Below are positions 1 to 8,425 of a stretch of DNA of 64,000 nucleotides, piece after piece (the first letter of the stretch is position 1; each line of letters opens with the position of its first letter). Position numbers and translations under genes: made by a program. Source of the DNA: Methyloprofundus sp. (GTDB lineage Bacteria > Pseudomonadota > Gammaproteobacteria > Methylococcales > Methylomonadaceae); contig JACUUF010000006.1 of NCBI GenBank assembly GCA_014859465.1, forward strand, positions 1-64,000, read 5' to 3'. The notes under the pieces are model-generated. The model saw only the letters and a program-made list of their open reading frames with translations. It made no database searches and had not been told where the DNA came from.

Positions 1-77
1 GCATTGCAATAACAAGCTGATACGAGAGCTTGCGTAGTTCGCTATAATAGCCAAATTTACCTTACGGATACCTCAAT

Positions 78-1274
78 ATGGCTCACCCTCAACTGTTTCT
101 AAGAAAAAACGAAGACAAACGCTTACGCCAAGGTCATCTCTGGGTCTTTAGCAATGAAGTCGATATTGCCCGCAGTCCGCTTACCCAATTTACTGCAGGT
201 GATTTAGTTAGCGTCTCGGCTAGTGATGGAAAAATACTAGGTACAGCTTACATAAATCCTAATACACTCATTTGCGCACGCATGTTATCGCGCAAACCGA
301 GCGCAAAAGTCGGCGAAAAAATATTTACCGCACGCCTAAGTAAAGCACTTGCTTTGCGTGAACTATTTTATGATAAACCATTTTACCGTCTAGTCTTTAG
401 CGAAAGTGATGGTTTACCTGGATTAGTCATAGACCGTTTTGGTGATGTCTTATGCGTACAAATCACCACGGCAGGCATTGAACGCCAAAAAGAAGCTTTA
501 GTTAAAGTGCTAGTCGAACTATTACAGCCTCAAGCTATTTTGCTAAAAAATGATAACCCCCAAAGAGAACTAGAAGGCTTGTCACTGGAAACCGAATTAG
601 CCTACGGTGAATTACCCAAACAACTCATTATCGAAGAAAATAACGCGCAATTTAAAATTGATATAGTGGATGGACAAAAAACTGGCTGGTTTTATGATCA
701 TCGTAGCAGTCGTGCGGATTTAGCTAAAATAGCATCAGGCAAAACAGTTTTAGATTTATTTTCTTATGCTGGCGCTTGGGGCATTCCTGCGGCAATGAAC
801 GGTGCCGAACAAGTCACCTGCGTCGATGCCTCAGCTGGAGCCATTGCCTTAGCAGAGCAAAATGCACAACTTAATCAAGTCAGCGATAAAATGCACTTTG
901 TACAAAGCGATGTTTTTGAATATCTAAAACAAGCACGCTTAGATAATTTACGTTTCGACATTATCGTCTTAGATCCACCCGCATTAATTAAACGCAAGAA
1001 AGACTTCAAAGCAGGCTACGAAGCTTATCGCCGCCTAAATCATTTAGCTTTACAGGTCTTAGCTAAAGATGGCATTTTAGTTTCTGCCTCTTGCTCTTAT
1101 CACCTAAGCAAAGCGAATTTACATGAAATCCTACGCTCATCAGCGCGTCATATAGATAGAAATATTACCGTCTTAGCAACAGGCGGCCAAGCCCCAGATC
1201 ACCCGATTCATCTCTCCATTCCAGAAACTGAATACTTAAAAACTTTCGTTTGCGCGGTATCGGAAACGCTGTAA
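78..1274 (+). CDS. rlmI: 23S rRNA (cytosine-1962-C5)-methyltransferase RlmI
   Basis: SAM-dependent methyltransferase that makes m5C1962 in 23S rRNA. The 398-residue product has the family layout: an N-terminal PUA-like RNA-binding domain (about residues 1-75), a linker region, and a C-terminal Rossmann methyltransferase with a VLDLFSYAGAWG SAM loop, a DPPALIK motif near residue 299 and the catalytic-cysteine motif SASCSYH near residue 339. Length agrees with E. coli RlmI (396 aa). It is a single gene, followed by an inverted-repeat structure and then an unrelated cluster. A TATAAT hexamer lies at 43-48, but I see no convincing -35. The start at 78 is supported by the conserved N-terminus. Confidence 0.95.
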   Translation: MAHPQLFLRKNEDKRLRQGHLWVFSNEVDIARSPLTQFTAGDLVSVSASDGKILGTAYINPNTLICARMLSRKPSAKVGEKIFTARLSKALALRELFYDKPFYRLVFSESDGLPGLVIDRFGDVLCVQITTAGIERQKEALVKVLVELLQPQAILLKNDNPQRELEGLSLETELAYGELPKQLIIEENNAQFKIDIVDGQKTGWFYDHRSSRADLAKIASGKTVLDLFSYAGAWGIPAAMNGAEQVTCVDASAGAIALAEQNAQLNQVSDKMHFVQSDVFEYLKQARLDNLRFDIIVLDPPALIKRKKDFKAGYEAYRRLNHLALQVLAKDGILVSASCSYHLSKANLHEILRSSARHIDRNITVLATGGQAPDHPIHLSIPETEYLKTFVCAVSETL

Positions 1275-1283
1275 GCATTAGGG

Positions 1284-1340
1284 AAATAAGCTGCAAGGTT
1301 GAAAAAGAGCCAATTTACATGGCTCAATCCCAGCTTATTT
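1284..1340 (+). terminator. Nested inverted repeat after rlmI, probable terminator
   Basis: A perfect 10-bp inverted repeat (AAATAAGCTG at 1284-1293, CAGCTTATTT at 1331-1340) encloses a second 6-bp stem (GAGCCA 1307-1312, TGGCTC 1320-1325). The right arm runs into a short T-rich stretch. It lies just after the rlmI stop and is the likely 3' end of that transcript. The long nested loop is unusual for an intrinsic terminator, so a structured RNA is a possible alternative. Confidence 0.5.
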
Positions 1341-1469
1341 TCATCAAATTATAAGCAAAAAATTAAACTATGTTATATAGCTCATTAAAGCTACTGTATA
1401 TCCCGCACTTTTATAGTGTAATTTTATTGAAAAACAAAAATAAGCAAATTAAAACAATAAGTTAAAAAA

Positions 1470-1485
1470 TGGCATTGCTCTTGCT
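1470..1485 (+). promoter_or_regulatory. Sigma-54 (RpoN) type -24/-12 promoter
   Basis: The sequence TGGCATTGCTCTTGCT has GG at 1471-1472 and GC at 1483-1484, separated by exactly 10 nt. This matches the RpoN consensus TGGCAC-N5-TTGC with one substitution. The predicted transcription start is near 1496, leaving about 30 nt before the ATG at 1526, which has an AAGAAG-like ribosome site. No activator site was identified upstream. Its position in front of the metal-transport cluster suggests control by a sigma-54 activator. This is a motif match only. Confidence 0.55.
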
Positions 1486-1525
1486 TTACTTCAGGCATCA
1501 TTGGTAACACAAGAAGAATAAACAT

Positions 1526-1777
1526 ATGAGTAGCCAACAACCAGCACAACAAGAATCTCAAATTTCAAATGGTGCACTTTTAATCGGTGCGGGGCTTGCT
1601 TTAGCCTCATTTATTGTTCTTCCAGCCGTTGCCGCTCGCCTAGGTATAGGATCTAGCCTAACAGGCGCACTACGCATCGCACTAATGAAAGCCTCAACAA
1701 AAGTCTGCAACCCAAGCCAGACGAGCAACCTATCCGTTGATAAAACCTGCCCTCCCGATGCAGACTGCCATCAATAA
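1526..1777 (+). CDS. Small membrane protein of metal-ATPase cluster (DUF5132-like)
   Basis: 83-residue protein with one hydrophobic segment (about residues 16-40, ending in an IVLPAVAARLG stretch), a basic amphipathic region, and a C-terminal tail with three cysteines (VCNPS, TCPPDADCHQ). The glycine-rich helix followed by a 'VLPAV' turn resembles small DUF5132-type proteins that I recall sitting next to heavy-metal P-type ATPases. I cannot confirm the family without a profile search. It is the first gene after the sigma-54-like promoter and is followed on the same strand by the metal cluster. The cysteine/histidine tail could bind metal, but that is inference. Confidence 0.6.
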   Translation: MSSQQPAQQESQISNGALLIGAGLALASFIVLPAVAARLGIGSSLTGALRIALMKASTKVCNPSQTSNLSVDKTCPPDADCHQ

Positions 1778-1948
1778 CAGAAAACGCTAACATTCTCTGC
1801 CATTCGACCTTTATTTTCTGATAGAATGCGGCTATTCGTTTATCGATATTTATTAGGTCTAAAAGCGGTCTTTTTCTGCTTAAACTCATTGTTTTAGGCA
1901 CTGAGATTCGTTTCTAGTTTTAAACCCTCAATATTATTATTTATATCT

Positions 1949-2116
1949 ATGGCTGATAAAAAAAAATCATGTGATTTGTGCGGACTTCCTGTAGAAATCG
2001 AAGGCTTTACTCTATTAACAAAAGAAGGTAAAAAGAATTTTTGTTGCGAAGGCTGTCAGGGCATTTATGAAATGCTCAATGAAGACAACCTACTTCCTGA
2101 TGAATCTAAAATCTAA
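1949..2116 (+). CDS. Stand-alone four-cysteine metal-binding domain protein
   Basis: 55-codon frame read directly: ATG at 1949, TAA at 2114-2116. The product has CDLCG near residue 8 and FCCEGCQGIYEML near residue 32. This is the pattern of the putative metal-binding domain (PF12156-like) normally fused to the N-terminus of CcoI/FixI-type copper ATPases. Here it stands alone, upstream of an ATPase that lacks it. It has no signal peptide or membrane segment, so it is probably cytoplasmic. It may deliver or sense copper for the ATPase at 3337-5790, which is inference. No strong Shine-Dalgarno sequence is visible. Confidence 0.75.
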   Translation: MADKKKSCDLCGLPVEIEGFTLLTKEGKKNFCCEGCQGIYEMLNEDNLLPDESKI

Positions 2117-2148
2117 CGCTTTCTACCCTTTTTAACCGGACTATTAAT

Positions 2149-2484
2149 ATGGCTCATCATCATAGTAAACAGGTTGCAACTGTCCAGCATGCAAAAAACA
2201 TGGCTCACCTAGGCCTTAATAAACACGAAGTTTCAAGCACATTAATTAAAGGCGCCGTTATGTCAGCGGGCGCACAAACAGGAAAATCTATCATGAGCAA
2301 AATTGCAAAACACCCTTTTCTTTTAGTCGGTATCGGCATGGTTGCAGGCTACTACGCACACAAACATAGAAAAGATATTATTGCTTCCGTGAGCTCCGTA
2401 ACGGGTAAAGGCAAAGACTTTGTACTGCAGCAAAAAGAAAATCTAGAAGATTTAGTTGCCGAATCAAAAGAAGCTCAAGAGTAA
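2149..2484 (+). CDS. Small His-rich membrane protein of metal-ATPase cluster
   Basis: 111-residue protein. It has a histidine-rich start (MAHHHSKQ, further His at 14, 20 and 26), one transmembrane helix (about residues 63-82, ending AGYYAHKHRK), and a charged C-terminal helix ending ENLEDLVAESKEAQE. The layout of one glycine-rich helix, a basic stop and an acidic amphipathic tail resembles small proteins I recall beside HMA/P-type ATPase genes in other phyla (DUF6110-like). The assignment is by appearance only. It lies 32 nt after the four-cysteine gene and probably shares its transcript. It may be an accessory or assembly subunit of the copper ATPase. Confidence 0.6.
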   Translation: MAHHHSKQVATVQHAKNMAHLGLNKHEVSSTLIKGAVMSAGAQTGKSIMSKIAKHPFLLVGIGMVAGYYAHKHRKDIIASVSSVTGKGKDFVLQQKENLEDLVAESKEAQE

Positions 2485-2518
2485 AGAGAATTGGCTATCT
2501 AGCATTAGATTTGCAGCG

Positions 2519-2570
2519 TGTGGCTTCCCGCCAGAGCTATTACCAGCCTTAAAGGCGCACTGAAGCCACA
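2519..2570. repeat. Inverted repeat in the 233-nt gap before the HMA-like gene
   Basis: TGTGGCTTC at 2519-2527 is matched exactly by GAAGCCACA at 2562-2570. The 34-nt loop contains a further CGCC/GGCG pair. The gap 2485-2717 is more GC-rich than its surroundings, and a 63-codon open frame across it shows no recognisable protein features. It may be a palindromic repeat or a structured RNA inside the cluster transcript. Confidence 0.4.
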
Positions 2571-2717
2571 TCCTGCCACTTTTAATGCCTTCCCATCCGC
2601 GCGCGGCGTGGCGTGGGGCAGCCAAACATCATACCCTAGCCTAATTCAGCCTTTAGCTGCCTGCATATCCACAACTAAAGCACGCTTTCTTGCCAAGTTA
2701 TATTCTTAACTACTTAC

Positions 2718-3323
2718 ATGTCTATACAAAAAGAAATTATTTTACGTTATAAATCTTCAGGCCATGTAAGGTTCCAAATCCCGGAACGCTTATGCCGTCC
2801 TGATATTGCCACTTTTGTTGCCGACGCTATTCAACAAATTGATGGTGTTTATCAAGTCAATCTCTATAGAAACAAAAAGAAACTTGCGATTCGCTTTGTC
2901 AATGAAACACTGTCCTTTCAAGACCTAGCACAACAACTTTTAACTTTGCTCACAGACCTAGAGAATAAAAGTTTTTTTATCACCAAAGCAAAACCAGCTA
3001 AAACCTCTCTAATAAAAAATACCTTTTCTGGCTGGAAAGCGACGCGCTGGGCAAAAGACAAATACACAGAAACCAAAGAAACAGCACAGGCCATTGGTAT
3101 TTTGGCAAAATTAGGTTTGAAAAAAAAACCTGAAATTCTTGCCAACCCAGAAAAAACACTAATCAGCTTTTTTAATGATGTTTTGATTTTGTTTCTGGTT
3201 AAAACTCACTGGAAATTAATCACCAAAAAATGGTTACTAGAACCACTTAAATATCGCTACCAGTGGCTAACCATTTTTTATCTGATGTATTTATTTATCC
3301 GCTCTAAAAACAAAAACAAATAA
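2718..3323 (+). CDS. HMA-like domain membrane protein
   Basis: 201-residue protein. The N-terminal 75 residues read as a ferredoxin-like heavy-metal-associated fold (GHVRFQIPERLCR, IDGVYQVNLYRNKKKLAIRF) that lacks the canonical MxCxxC motif, as in HMA_2-type domains. A basic linker follows, then a C-terminal hydrophobic region (about residues 147-195) with one or two membrane segments. The stop at 3321-3323 lies almost against the ATPase gene, so the two are surely co-transcribed. The ATPase carries a similar degenerate domain at its own N-terminus. Likely a partner or regulatory subunit of the copper ATPase. The substrate is not shown by the sequence. Confidence 0.65.
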   Translation: MSIQKEIILRYKSSGHVRFQIPERLCRPDIATFVADAIQQIDGVYQVNLYRNKKKLAIRFVNETLSFQDLAQQLLTLLTDLENKSFFITKAKPAKTSLIKNTFSGWKATRWAKDKYTETKETAQAIGILAKLGLKKKPEILANPEKTLISFFNDVLILFLVKTHWKLITKKWLLEPLKYRYQWLTIFYLMYLFIRSKNKNK

Positions 3324-3336
3324 ATTGACGCTAAAT

Positions 3337-5790
3337 ATGACGCAATCATTTCAGCCCAAAAATTTTACACTCGCTCATGAACTGAAAAATCGTATAAGAA
3401 TCCTTGTTCCTATATTAAAGAAAGATCCTGAGCGTACCTATATTTTTGAAATTATTTTAAAAAAACGCCCCGAAATAAAAGCCATAAAATCTGTCCCAGA
3501 CATTGGTTCCGTCACGCTTTATTTTGATCACCAAGCGTTACCTAAAAAAAACCTACTCATTCTTTTAGATACCGTTTTAGGTAATGTTGGTAAGAAAAAA
3601 ATCAGCCTACCTAAAAGTAATGTTGTTGAAGACCCCAATGTGCCTTTACAAGACATTAGCCTAGCCATTGAAGGTATGAGCTGTGCCTCTTGCGCCTTGC
3701 TATTGGAAATGTCTTTAAAGCGTGATCCACGCATACACAGTGCCTCGGTCAACTTTGCTTCAGCCATAGCAACTGCCCGGGGCCGTTTATCGCGCCAAGA
3801 AATGTCCGCTATTATTGCTAAAGTCGGCTACAAAGCCAATTTAATGGATACGCTTTCGCAGCGTCAGGGGCTGATCGAAAAGGAGCGCCTGCGCCTGGCC
3901 AGCGCTAAAAAAAGATTTATTTGGGCCAGCGTCCTAAGTGCTCCGGTCATTGCCGTTGGCATGGCCATGCCCGCAGGTCGTTTTTATCATTGGTTTCAGT
4001 TCGCACTGACCACACCGGTGGTGTTTGTCGCCGGCGCTACATTTTTCACCAAAGCGTGGAAATTAGCCAAAATGGGCAATGCCAATATGGATAGTTTAAT
4101 TGCTATCGGTGTTGGTTCTGCTTATGGTTATAGCTTACCTTCCTTATTAAGAGGCCGAGGTCATCTTTATTTTGAGGCCGCAGCTAGCATTATTTCATTC
4201 GTCTTGCTGGGGCGCTATATGGAAGAAAGCGCCAAAGGCAAGGCGGGCGAAGCGATTAGAAAATTAATCGATCTACAGCCACAAACAGCAACCTTATTAA
4301 AAAACGGCCGAGAATTTACCATCAGCATTGATGATATTCAATTAGATGATTTACTACTGATTCGTCCTGGCGAAAAAATACCGACCGACGGCGAAGTAGT
4401 CTCAGGACTATCGACGGTTGATGAAGCGATGGTCACCGGTGAAAGTATGCCTATCGTTAAAGAGACCGGGCATAAAGTCATCGGTGGCTGTGTGAATGGC
4501 ACCGGCGTCTTAACCATTAAAGCGACCGCTATTGGCATGGATACTGTATTAGCTGGCATTATTCACATGGTAGATCATGCGCAAGCTTCCAAATTACCGG
4601 TACAAAAATTAGTAGATAAAATATCTGCCGTATTTGTACCCAGTGTTATGGCTGTTTCTGCCCTCACCTTTGTTTCCTGGACAATCGCTGGCGCACCGTT
4701 TAGCTTTGCTTTTAGTAACGCCATCACCGTACTACTCATTGCCTGCCCTTGCGCCTTAGGCTTAGCAACACCAACCGCCATTATGGTCGGTACCGGGCAA
4801 TCAGCTAAACGCGGCGTGTATATACGCAACGGCGAAAGCTTAGAAACAGCAACCCATTTAACCGCAATTATTTTCGATAAAACTGGCACCATCACCGAAG
4901 GCAGACCACAAGTTACTGATTTTATTAACATCAGCGATCATGGTAATGAAATATTATTAACACATATCGCTTCTGCCGAACATAATTCTGAGCATTTTTT
5001 AGCTCAAGCGATCGTCAATTACGCGCAAGCAGAACATGACTTTGAATTTAAGGCCGTTAAAGATTTCAATATTACTGCTGGTCGCGGCTTAAAAGCTAAA
5101 GTCGGACATTATCAAATACTGATTGGCAATCAAGCTTGGCTAGAAGAGCACAACATCGACATTTCTGAATTAATGGCGCATGCAGACACTTTAGGGCTTT
5201 CTGGAAAAACACCGGTATTTACCGCATTTAACGGCAAAGCGACCGCCTTATTCGGTATTGCAGATCAGCCACGCGAATCGGCTAAAGCAGCGATAGCGGC
5301 GCTACATAAATTAAATATCGAAACCCTCATGGTAACCGGCGATACCAGTGCAACCGCGCATCATATTGCAGCTTTAGTTGGCATTAAAACAGTCATTGCT
5401 CATGCGTCACCGGAACAAAAACTACAAGAAATCCACCGCCTGCAAAACGAAGGCGGTTCAGTCGGCATGATTGGTGATGGTATTAATGACGCACCCGCCC
5501 TTGCTGCGGCTAATGTCGGCTTTGCTATTGGCCACGGAACTGACATTGCTATTGAATCTGCCGACTTAACCTTAGTCAATGGTGATATTGCTAAAGTAGC
5601 CGAAACCGTTGAACTCAGCACCTTAACCATGAAGATCATTAAACAGAATTTATTCTGGGCTTTTGGTTACAATACTATCGCTATTCCAGTTGCCGCAATC
5701 GGCAAACTCAACCCCATGATTGCTTCTGCCGCTATGGCATTAAGCTCTGTTTCAGTAATTGTAAATTCTCTACGTATCAACGGAAAATAA
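3337..5790 (+). CDS. copA: Cu(+)-translocating P1B-1 type ATPase (CopA family)
   Basis: Copper(I)-exporting P-type ATPase of the inner membrane, 817 residues from the ATG at 3337. A TTG at 3325 would add four residues, and neither start has a strong ribosome site. Order of parts, counted from the TTG: a degenerate HMA_2-like domain (about 15-90), a canonical HMA domain with GMSCASC (cysteines 120 and 123), eight membrane segments, the TGES actuator motif, CPC in membrane helix 6 (474-476), DKTGT with phosphorylated Asp near 518, and GDGINDAP. The YN pair in the next-to-last helix and MALSS in the last helix match the P1B-1 Cu(+) signature. The N-terminus is longer than in plain CopA because of the extra domain. 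Nearby small proteins suggest a multi-component system. The gene symbol is given by family. Confidence 0.9.
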   Translation: MTQSFQPKNFTLAHELKNRIRILVPILKKDPERTYIFEIILKKRPEIKAIKSVPDIGSVTLYFDHQALPKKNLLILLDTVLGNVGKKKISLPKSNVVEDPNVPLQDISLAIEGMSCASCALLLEMSLKRDPRIHSASVNFASAIATARGRLSRQEMSAIIAKVGYKANLMDTLSQRQGLIEKERLRLASAKKRFIWASVLSAPVIAVGMAMPAGRFYHWFQFALTTPVVFVAGATFFTKAWKLAKMGNANMDSLIAIGVGSAYGYSLPSLLRGRGHLYFEAAASIISFVLLGRYMEESAKGKAGEAIRKLIDLQPQTATLLKNGREFTISIDDIQLDDLLLIRPGEKIPTDGEVVSGLSTVDEAMVTGESMPIVKETGHKVIGGCVNGTGVLTIKATAIGMDTVLAGIIHMVDHAQASKLPVQKLVDKISAVFVPSVMAVSALTFVSWTIAGAPFSFAFSNAITVLLIACPCALGLATPTAIMVGTGQSAKRGVYIRNGESLETATHLTAIIFDKTGTITEGRPQVTDFINISDHGNEILLTHIASAEHNSEHFLAQAIVNYAQAEHDFEFKAVKDFNITAGRGLKAKVGHYQILIGNQAWLEEHNIDISELMAHADTLGLSGKTPVFTAFNGKATALFGIADQPRESAKAAIAALHKLNIETLMVTGDTSATAHHIAALVGIKTVIAHASPEQKLQEIHRLQNEGGSVGMIGDGINDAPALAAANVGFAIGHGTDIAIESADLTLVNGDIAKVAETVELSTLTMKIIKQNLFWAFGYNTIAIPVAAIGKLNPMIASAAMALSSVSVIVNSLRINGK

Positions 5791-5791
5791 C

Positions 5792-6553
5792 GTGACCGAT
5801 TTTTTGGCTAACTTAGATTACACCGTTTACACCCTCGCCTTTATGACCGGTTTTTTGGGCAGTGGACATTGTGCAGGGATGTGCGGCGCTTTAGTCGCTG
5901 GCTTCTTTATGAAGACTGAGAAAAAAAGCGCATGGCCTTATCTAACCTACCATTTCGCGCGTATTACCATGTACACCCTGGTCGGTATCACAGCCGCAAC
6001 GCTTGGTGCAGCCTTAATATCCACTGGCATGCTCGGCCACATCCAAGGCTTTCTCCAGGTGTTCATTGGTTTTTTTGTTATTATCCTGGCGCTAGGTATT
6101 GCCGGTCTTTCGCCCTGGCAGTTTTCCATGAAATACATGCCCACCAAAGTGCTGAATAAAATTTTCATGGCTGCTGCTCGACGCGGCTCATCACTCGGCG
6201 CGGCAATGGGCGGCATGTTAAATGGCCTAATGCCCTGCCCTTTAACCTTTGCTATGGCGGTTAATGCGACTTCAGCCCCCTCTCCGGCAGAAGGTGGACT
6301 AATGATGCTAGCCTTAGGCTTAGGCACTTTACCTACTATGCTTGTCGTTACCTTTGCCTTTGGCAAGCTAGGCACTAAAGCCCGTGGCCTTATGCTCAAA
6401 ACAGCAGCGGTCATTATGATTATAATGGGCGCTAATACCATGTATATGGGGCTTAAATTTCTTGCTTCAGACGCAGGCTTTAAGGATATGATACATAGCA
6501 TGCATTCCATGGAAATGATGGGAATGGATCACTCTACTCACAATACGCCATAA
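5792..6553 (+). CDS. SafE/DsbD-like membrane protein with GHCxGMCG motif
   Basis: 253-residue polytopic membrane protein with about six helices, GTG start at 5792 one base after the ATPase stop. Near residue 24 it has GSGHCAGMCGALVAGF, and in mid-protein GGMLNGLMPCPLTFAMA. Both are hallmarks of the 'sulfite exporter TauE/SafE' or UreH-like (DsbD_2) family often found next to copper ATPases and cbb3 oxidase assembly genes. The C-terminus is Met/His-rich (MHSMEMMGMDHSTHNTP), a good soft-metal site. The paired Cys and the tail suggest copper handling or electron transfer across the membrane rather than sulfite export. This is inferred from context. Confidence 0.8.
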   Translation: MTDFLANLDYTVYTLAFMTGFLGSGHCAGMCGALVAGFFMKTEKKSAWPYLTYHFARITMYTLVGITAATLGAALISTGMLGHIQGFLQVFIGFFVIILALGIAGLSPWQFSMKYMPTKVLNKIFMAAARRGSSLGAAMGGMLNGLMPCPLTFAMAVNATSAPSPAEGGLMMLALGLGTLPTMLVVTFAFGKLGTKARGLMLKTAAVIMIIMGANTMYMGLKFLASDAGFKDMIHSMHSMEMMGMDHSTHNTP

Positions 6554-6566
6554 ATCTTGCACGCTT

Positions 6567-7355
6567 ATGAAACTCGCCCCTCACGATGTACTTATTTTAC
6601 ATGCTGCGGCGGATCTATTAGAAAACCCTAGCTTTAGCTCTAAAGTCACAAAAACCGTCGGTAGTACCATTGAAAAAACCATTGCTATCTTACCGACGCA
6701 AGTCGCCTTATCGCTCAATGACCTTACGCGTACAGCCCTAGAGAAATCACTAGAGGGGGCTATTTTCACTTTAAGCTCACGCGAAAGCAGCAAGCCCTAT
6801 AGCAAAACGCATCAGTTTTTAGTAGGCTTAAGTGGTGCTATCGGCGGTACTTTTGGTTTTGCCGCCATTACTGCTGAACTGCCGGTTTCAACGACGATTA
6901 TGCTGCGCTCAATCGCTGAAATTGCACGCTATCACGGCGAAAATATTAGTCACGCCAACACTAAAATGGCCTGTTTAGAAGTCTTCGCCCTCAGCGATAG
7001 TGCTAAACATGGTTCAGAAACGGGTTATTATGCAATTCGTTCTTTGCTAGCAAAATCCCTATCTGATGCGGCCGCACAACTTGCCAGCCCGTCACTCAGC
7101 AAAGAAAGTGCGCCCTTAATCAGTAAAGCGATCAATCAAATTGCCGCCCGTTTTAGTATGCCCATTACAGAAAAAATTGCCGCACAAAGCATACCCGTTA
7201 TCGGTGCGATTGGTGGCGCCAGCATTAACCTTATGTTTATAAGGTACTTTCAAAGCTTAGCGCATGCACACTTTGCGTTACGTCACCTTGAACGCAAATA
7301 TACCCCCGAATTGGTAAAATTAAATTATCAAAAATGGATAGCGCGACAAAACTAA
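6567..7355 (+). CDS. EcsC family protein
   Basis: 262-residue protein matching the EcsC family by its glycine/alanine-rich core (GLSGAIGGTFGFAAITAELPVSTTIMLRSIAEIARYHGE across about residues 87-130) and the following CLEVFALSD block. EcsC proteins are membrane-associated and of unclear biochemical function. It starts 13 nt after the SafE-like gene and could be read through from the metal cluster. I see no metal-binding motif of its own. A functional link to copper is unsupported beyond adjacency. Confidence 0.8.
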   Translation: MKLAPHDVLILHAAADLLENPSFSSKVTKTVGSTIEKTIAILPTQVALSLNDLTRTALEKSLEGAIFTLSSRESSKPYSKTHQFLVGLSGAIGGTFGFAAITAELPVSTTIMLRSIAEIARYHGENISHANTKMACLEVFALSDSAKHGSETGYYAIRSLLAKSLSDAAAQLASPSLSKESAPLISKAINQIAARFSMPITEKIAAQSIPVIGAIGGASINLMFIRYFQSLAHAHFALRHLERKYTPELVKLNYQKWIARQN

Positions 7356-7410
7356 TTTTCTATTTTGTAGTATCATAGCCACCCCTCACAGATTTTGCCT
7401 TCAGGAAAAA

Positions 7411-8421
7411 ATGCAGATAGGTCCTTATCAATTAGAGAATAATCTCATTTTAGCGCCTATGGCTGGTATTACAGACCGCCCATTTCGTAACCTATGCAAA
7501 CAATTTGGTGCGGGACTGGCTGTCTCGGAAATGGTCGCCTCCAACCCTGCCTTACGCAAAAATAAACGCACTTTACTCAAAGCAAATCACCGCGGTGAAA
7601 TTGGTTTACGTTCAGTGCAAATCTTAGGCACCAATCCAGCGCAAATGGCAGAAGCCGCGCAAATTAACGCGCAACGGGGCGCACAAATCATTGATATTAA
7701 TATGGGCTGCCCCGCTAAAAAAGTATGTTCTGTGGCCGCAGGGTCTGCCTTAATGCGCGATGAAGACCTAGTAAAACGTATTTTAGAGGCTGTCGTACAA
7801 GCCGTGAGTCTTCCTGTTACTTTAAAAATCCGCACAGGCTGGGATAGTGATAGCCGCAATGCCGTCAATATTGCACAAATAGCAGAACAATCAGGCATTG
7901 CCGCATTGACCGTACATGGCCGCACCCGTGCCTGTGCTTTTAAGGGCAATGCCGAATACGAGACGATTAAAGCCGTTAAACAAGCCGTGAGTATTCCAGT
8001 CATTGCTAATGGCGATATTAATTCCGTAGAAAAGGCGCGTTATGTATTAGAACACACAGGCGCCGATGGGATCATGATTGGTCGAGGCGCTCAAGGCCGC
8101 CCCTGGTTTTTTCAAGAAATCCAATATTATTTACAAACCGGAGAACACGCGGCTAAAGCAGATTTGGAGCAAATTAAAAGCACCTTACAACACCATTTAG
8201 CGGAGCTTTATCTATTTTATGGAGACCTTAATGGTGTTAGAATAGGACGTAAACATATCGGCTGGTACTTTGAGCACATAGGCGCTTTGCCTACGGCTAT
8301 TAAAAGCAAAATATACCAAACCGACTCTCCAGAGACACAGCTATCTCTCGTTAATTCGGCATTTGATCTTTTCGATCCATCGATGCCGCTTCAACCTATA
8401 AACAACGCATGCAAGCACTGA
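7411..8421 (+). CDS. dusB: tRNA-dihydrouridine synthase B
   Basis: FMN-dependent enzyme reducing uridine to dihydrouridine in the tRNA D-loop. The 336-residue TIM barrel has LAPMAGITDRPFR at the N-terminus, NMGCPAKKV with catalytic Cys near residue 100, KIRTGWD, the HGRTR motif, and the FMN phosphate-binding GADGIMIGRGAQGRPW. The fis gene follows after 4 nt. dusB-fis is the conserved gammaproteobacterial operon in which the tRNA enzyme's transcript carries the nucleoid regulator. Confidence 0.96.
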   Translation: MQIGPYQLENNLILAPMAGITDRPFRNLCKQFGAGLAVSEMVASNPALRKNKRTLLKANHRGEIGLRSVQILGTNPAQMAEAAQINAQRGAQIIDINMGCPAKKVCSVAAGSALMRDEDLVKRILEAVVQAVSLPVTLKIRTGWDSDSRNAVNIAQIAEQSGIAALTVHGRTRACAFKGNAEYETIKAVKQAVSIPVIANGDINSVEKARYVLEHTGADGIMIGRGAQGRPWFFQEIQYYLQTGEHAAKADLEQIKSTLQHHLAELYLFYGDLNGVRIGRKHIGWYFEHIGALPTAIKSKIYQTDSPETQLSLVNSAFDLFDPSMPLQPINNACKH

Positions 8422-8425
8422 TAAC

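Noticed and set aside
2518-2709. 63-codon plus-strand open frame between the small His-rich protein and the HMA-like gene
   Set aside because: No ribosome site, no protein-like composition, and it runs over an inverted repeat.
4575-4931. 118-codon frame antisense to the copper ATPase
   Set aside because: Follows the codon pattern of the ATPase gene on the other strand; no homology.
5947-6510. 187-codon frame antisense to the SafE-like gene
   Set aside because: Long only because the overlapping gene is rich in Ala/Gly/Met codons; the plus-strand gene has clear family motifs.
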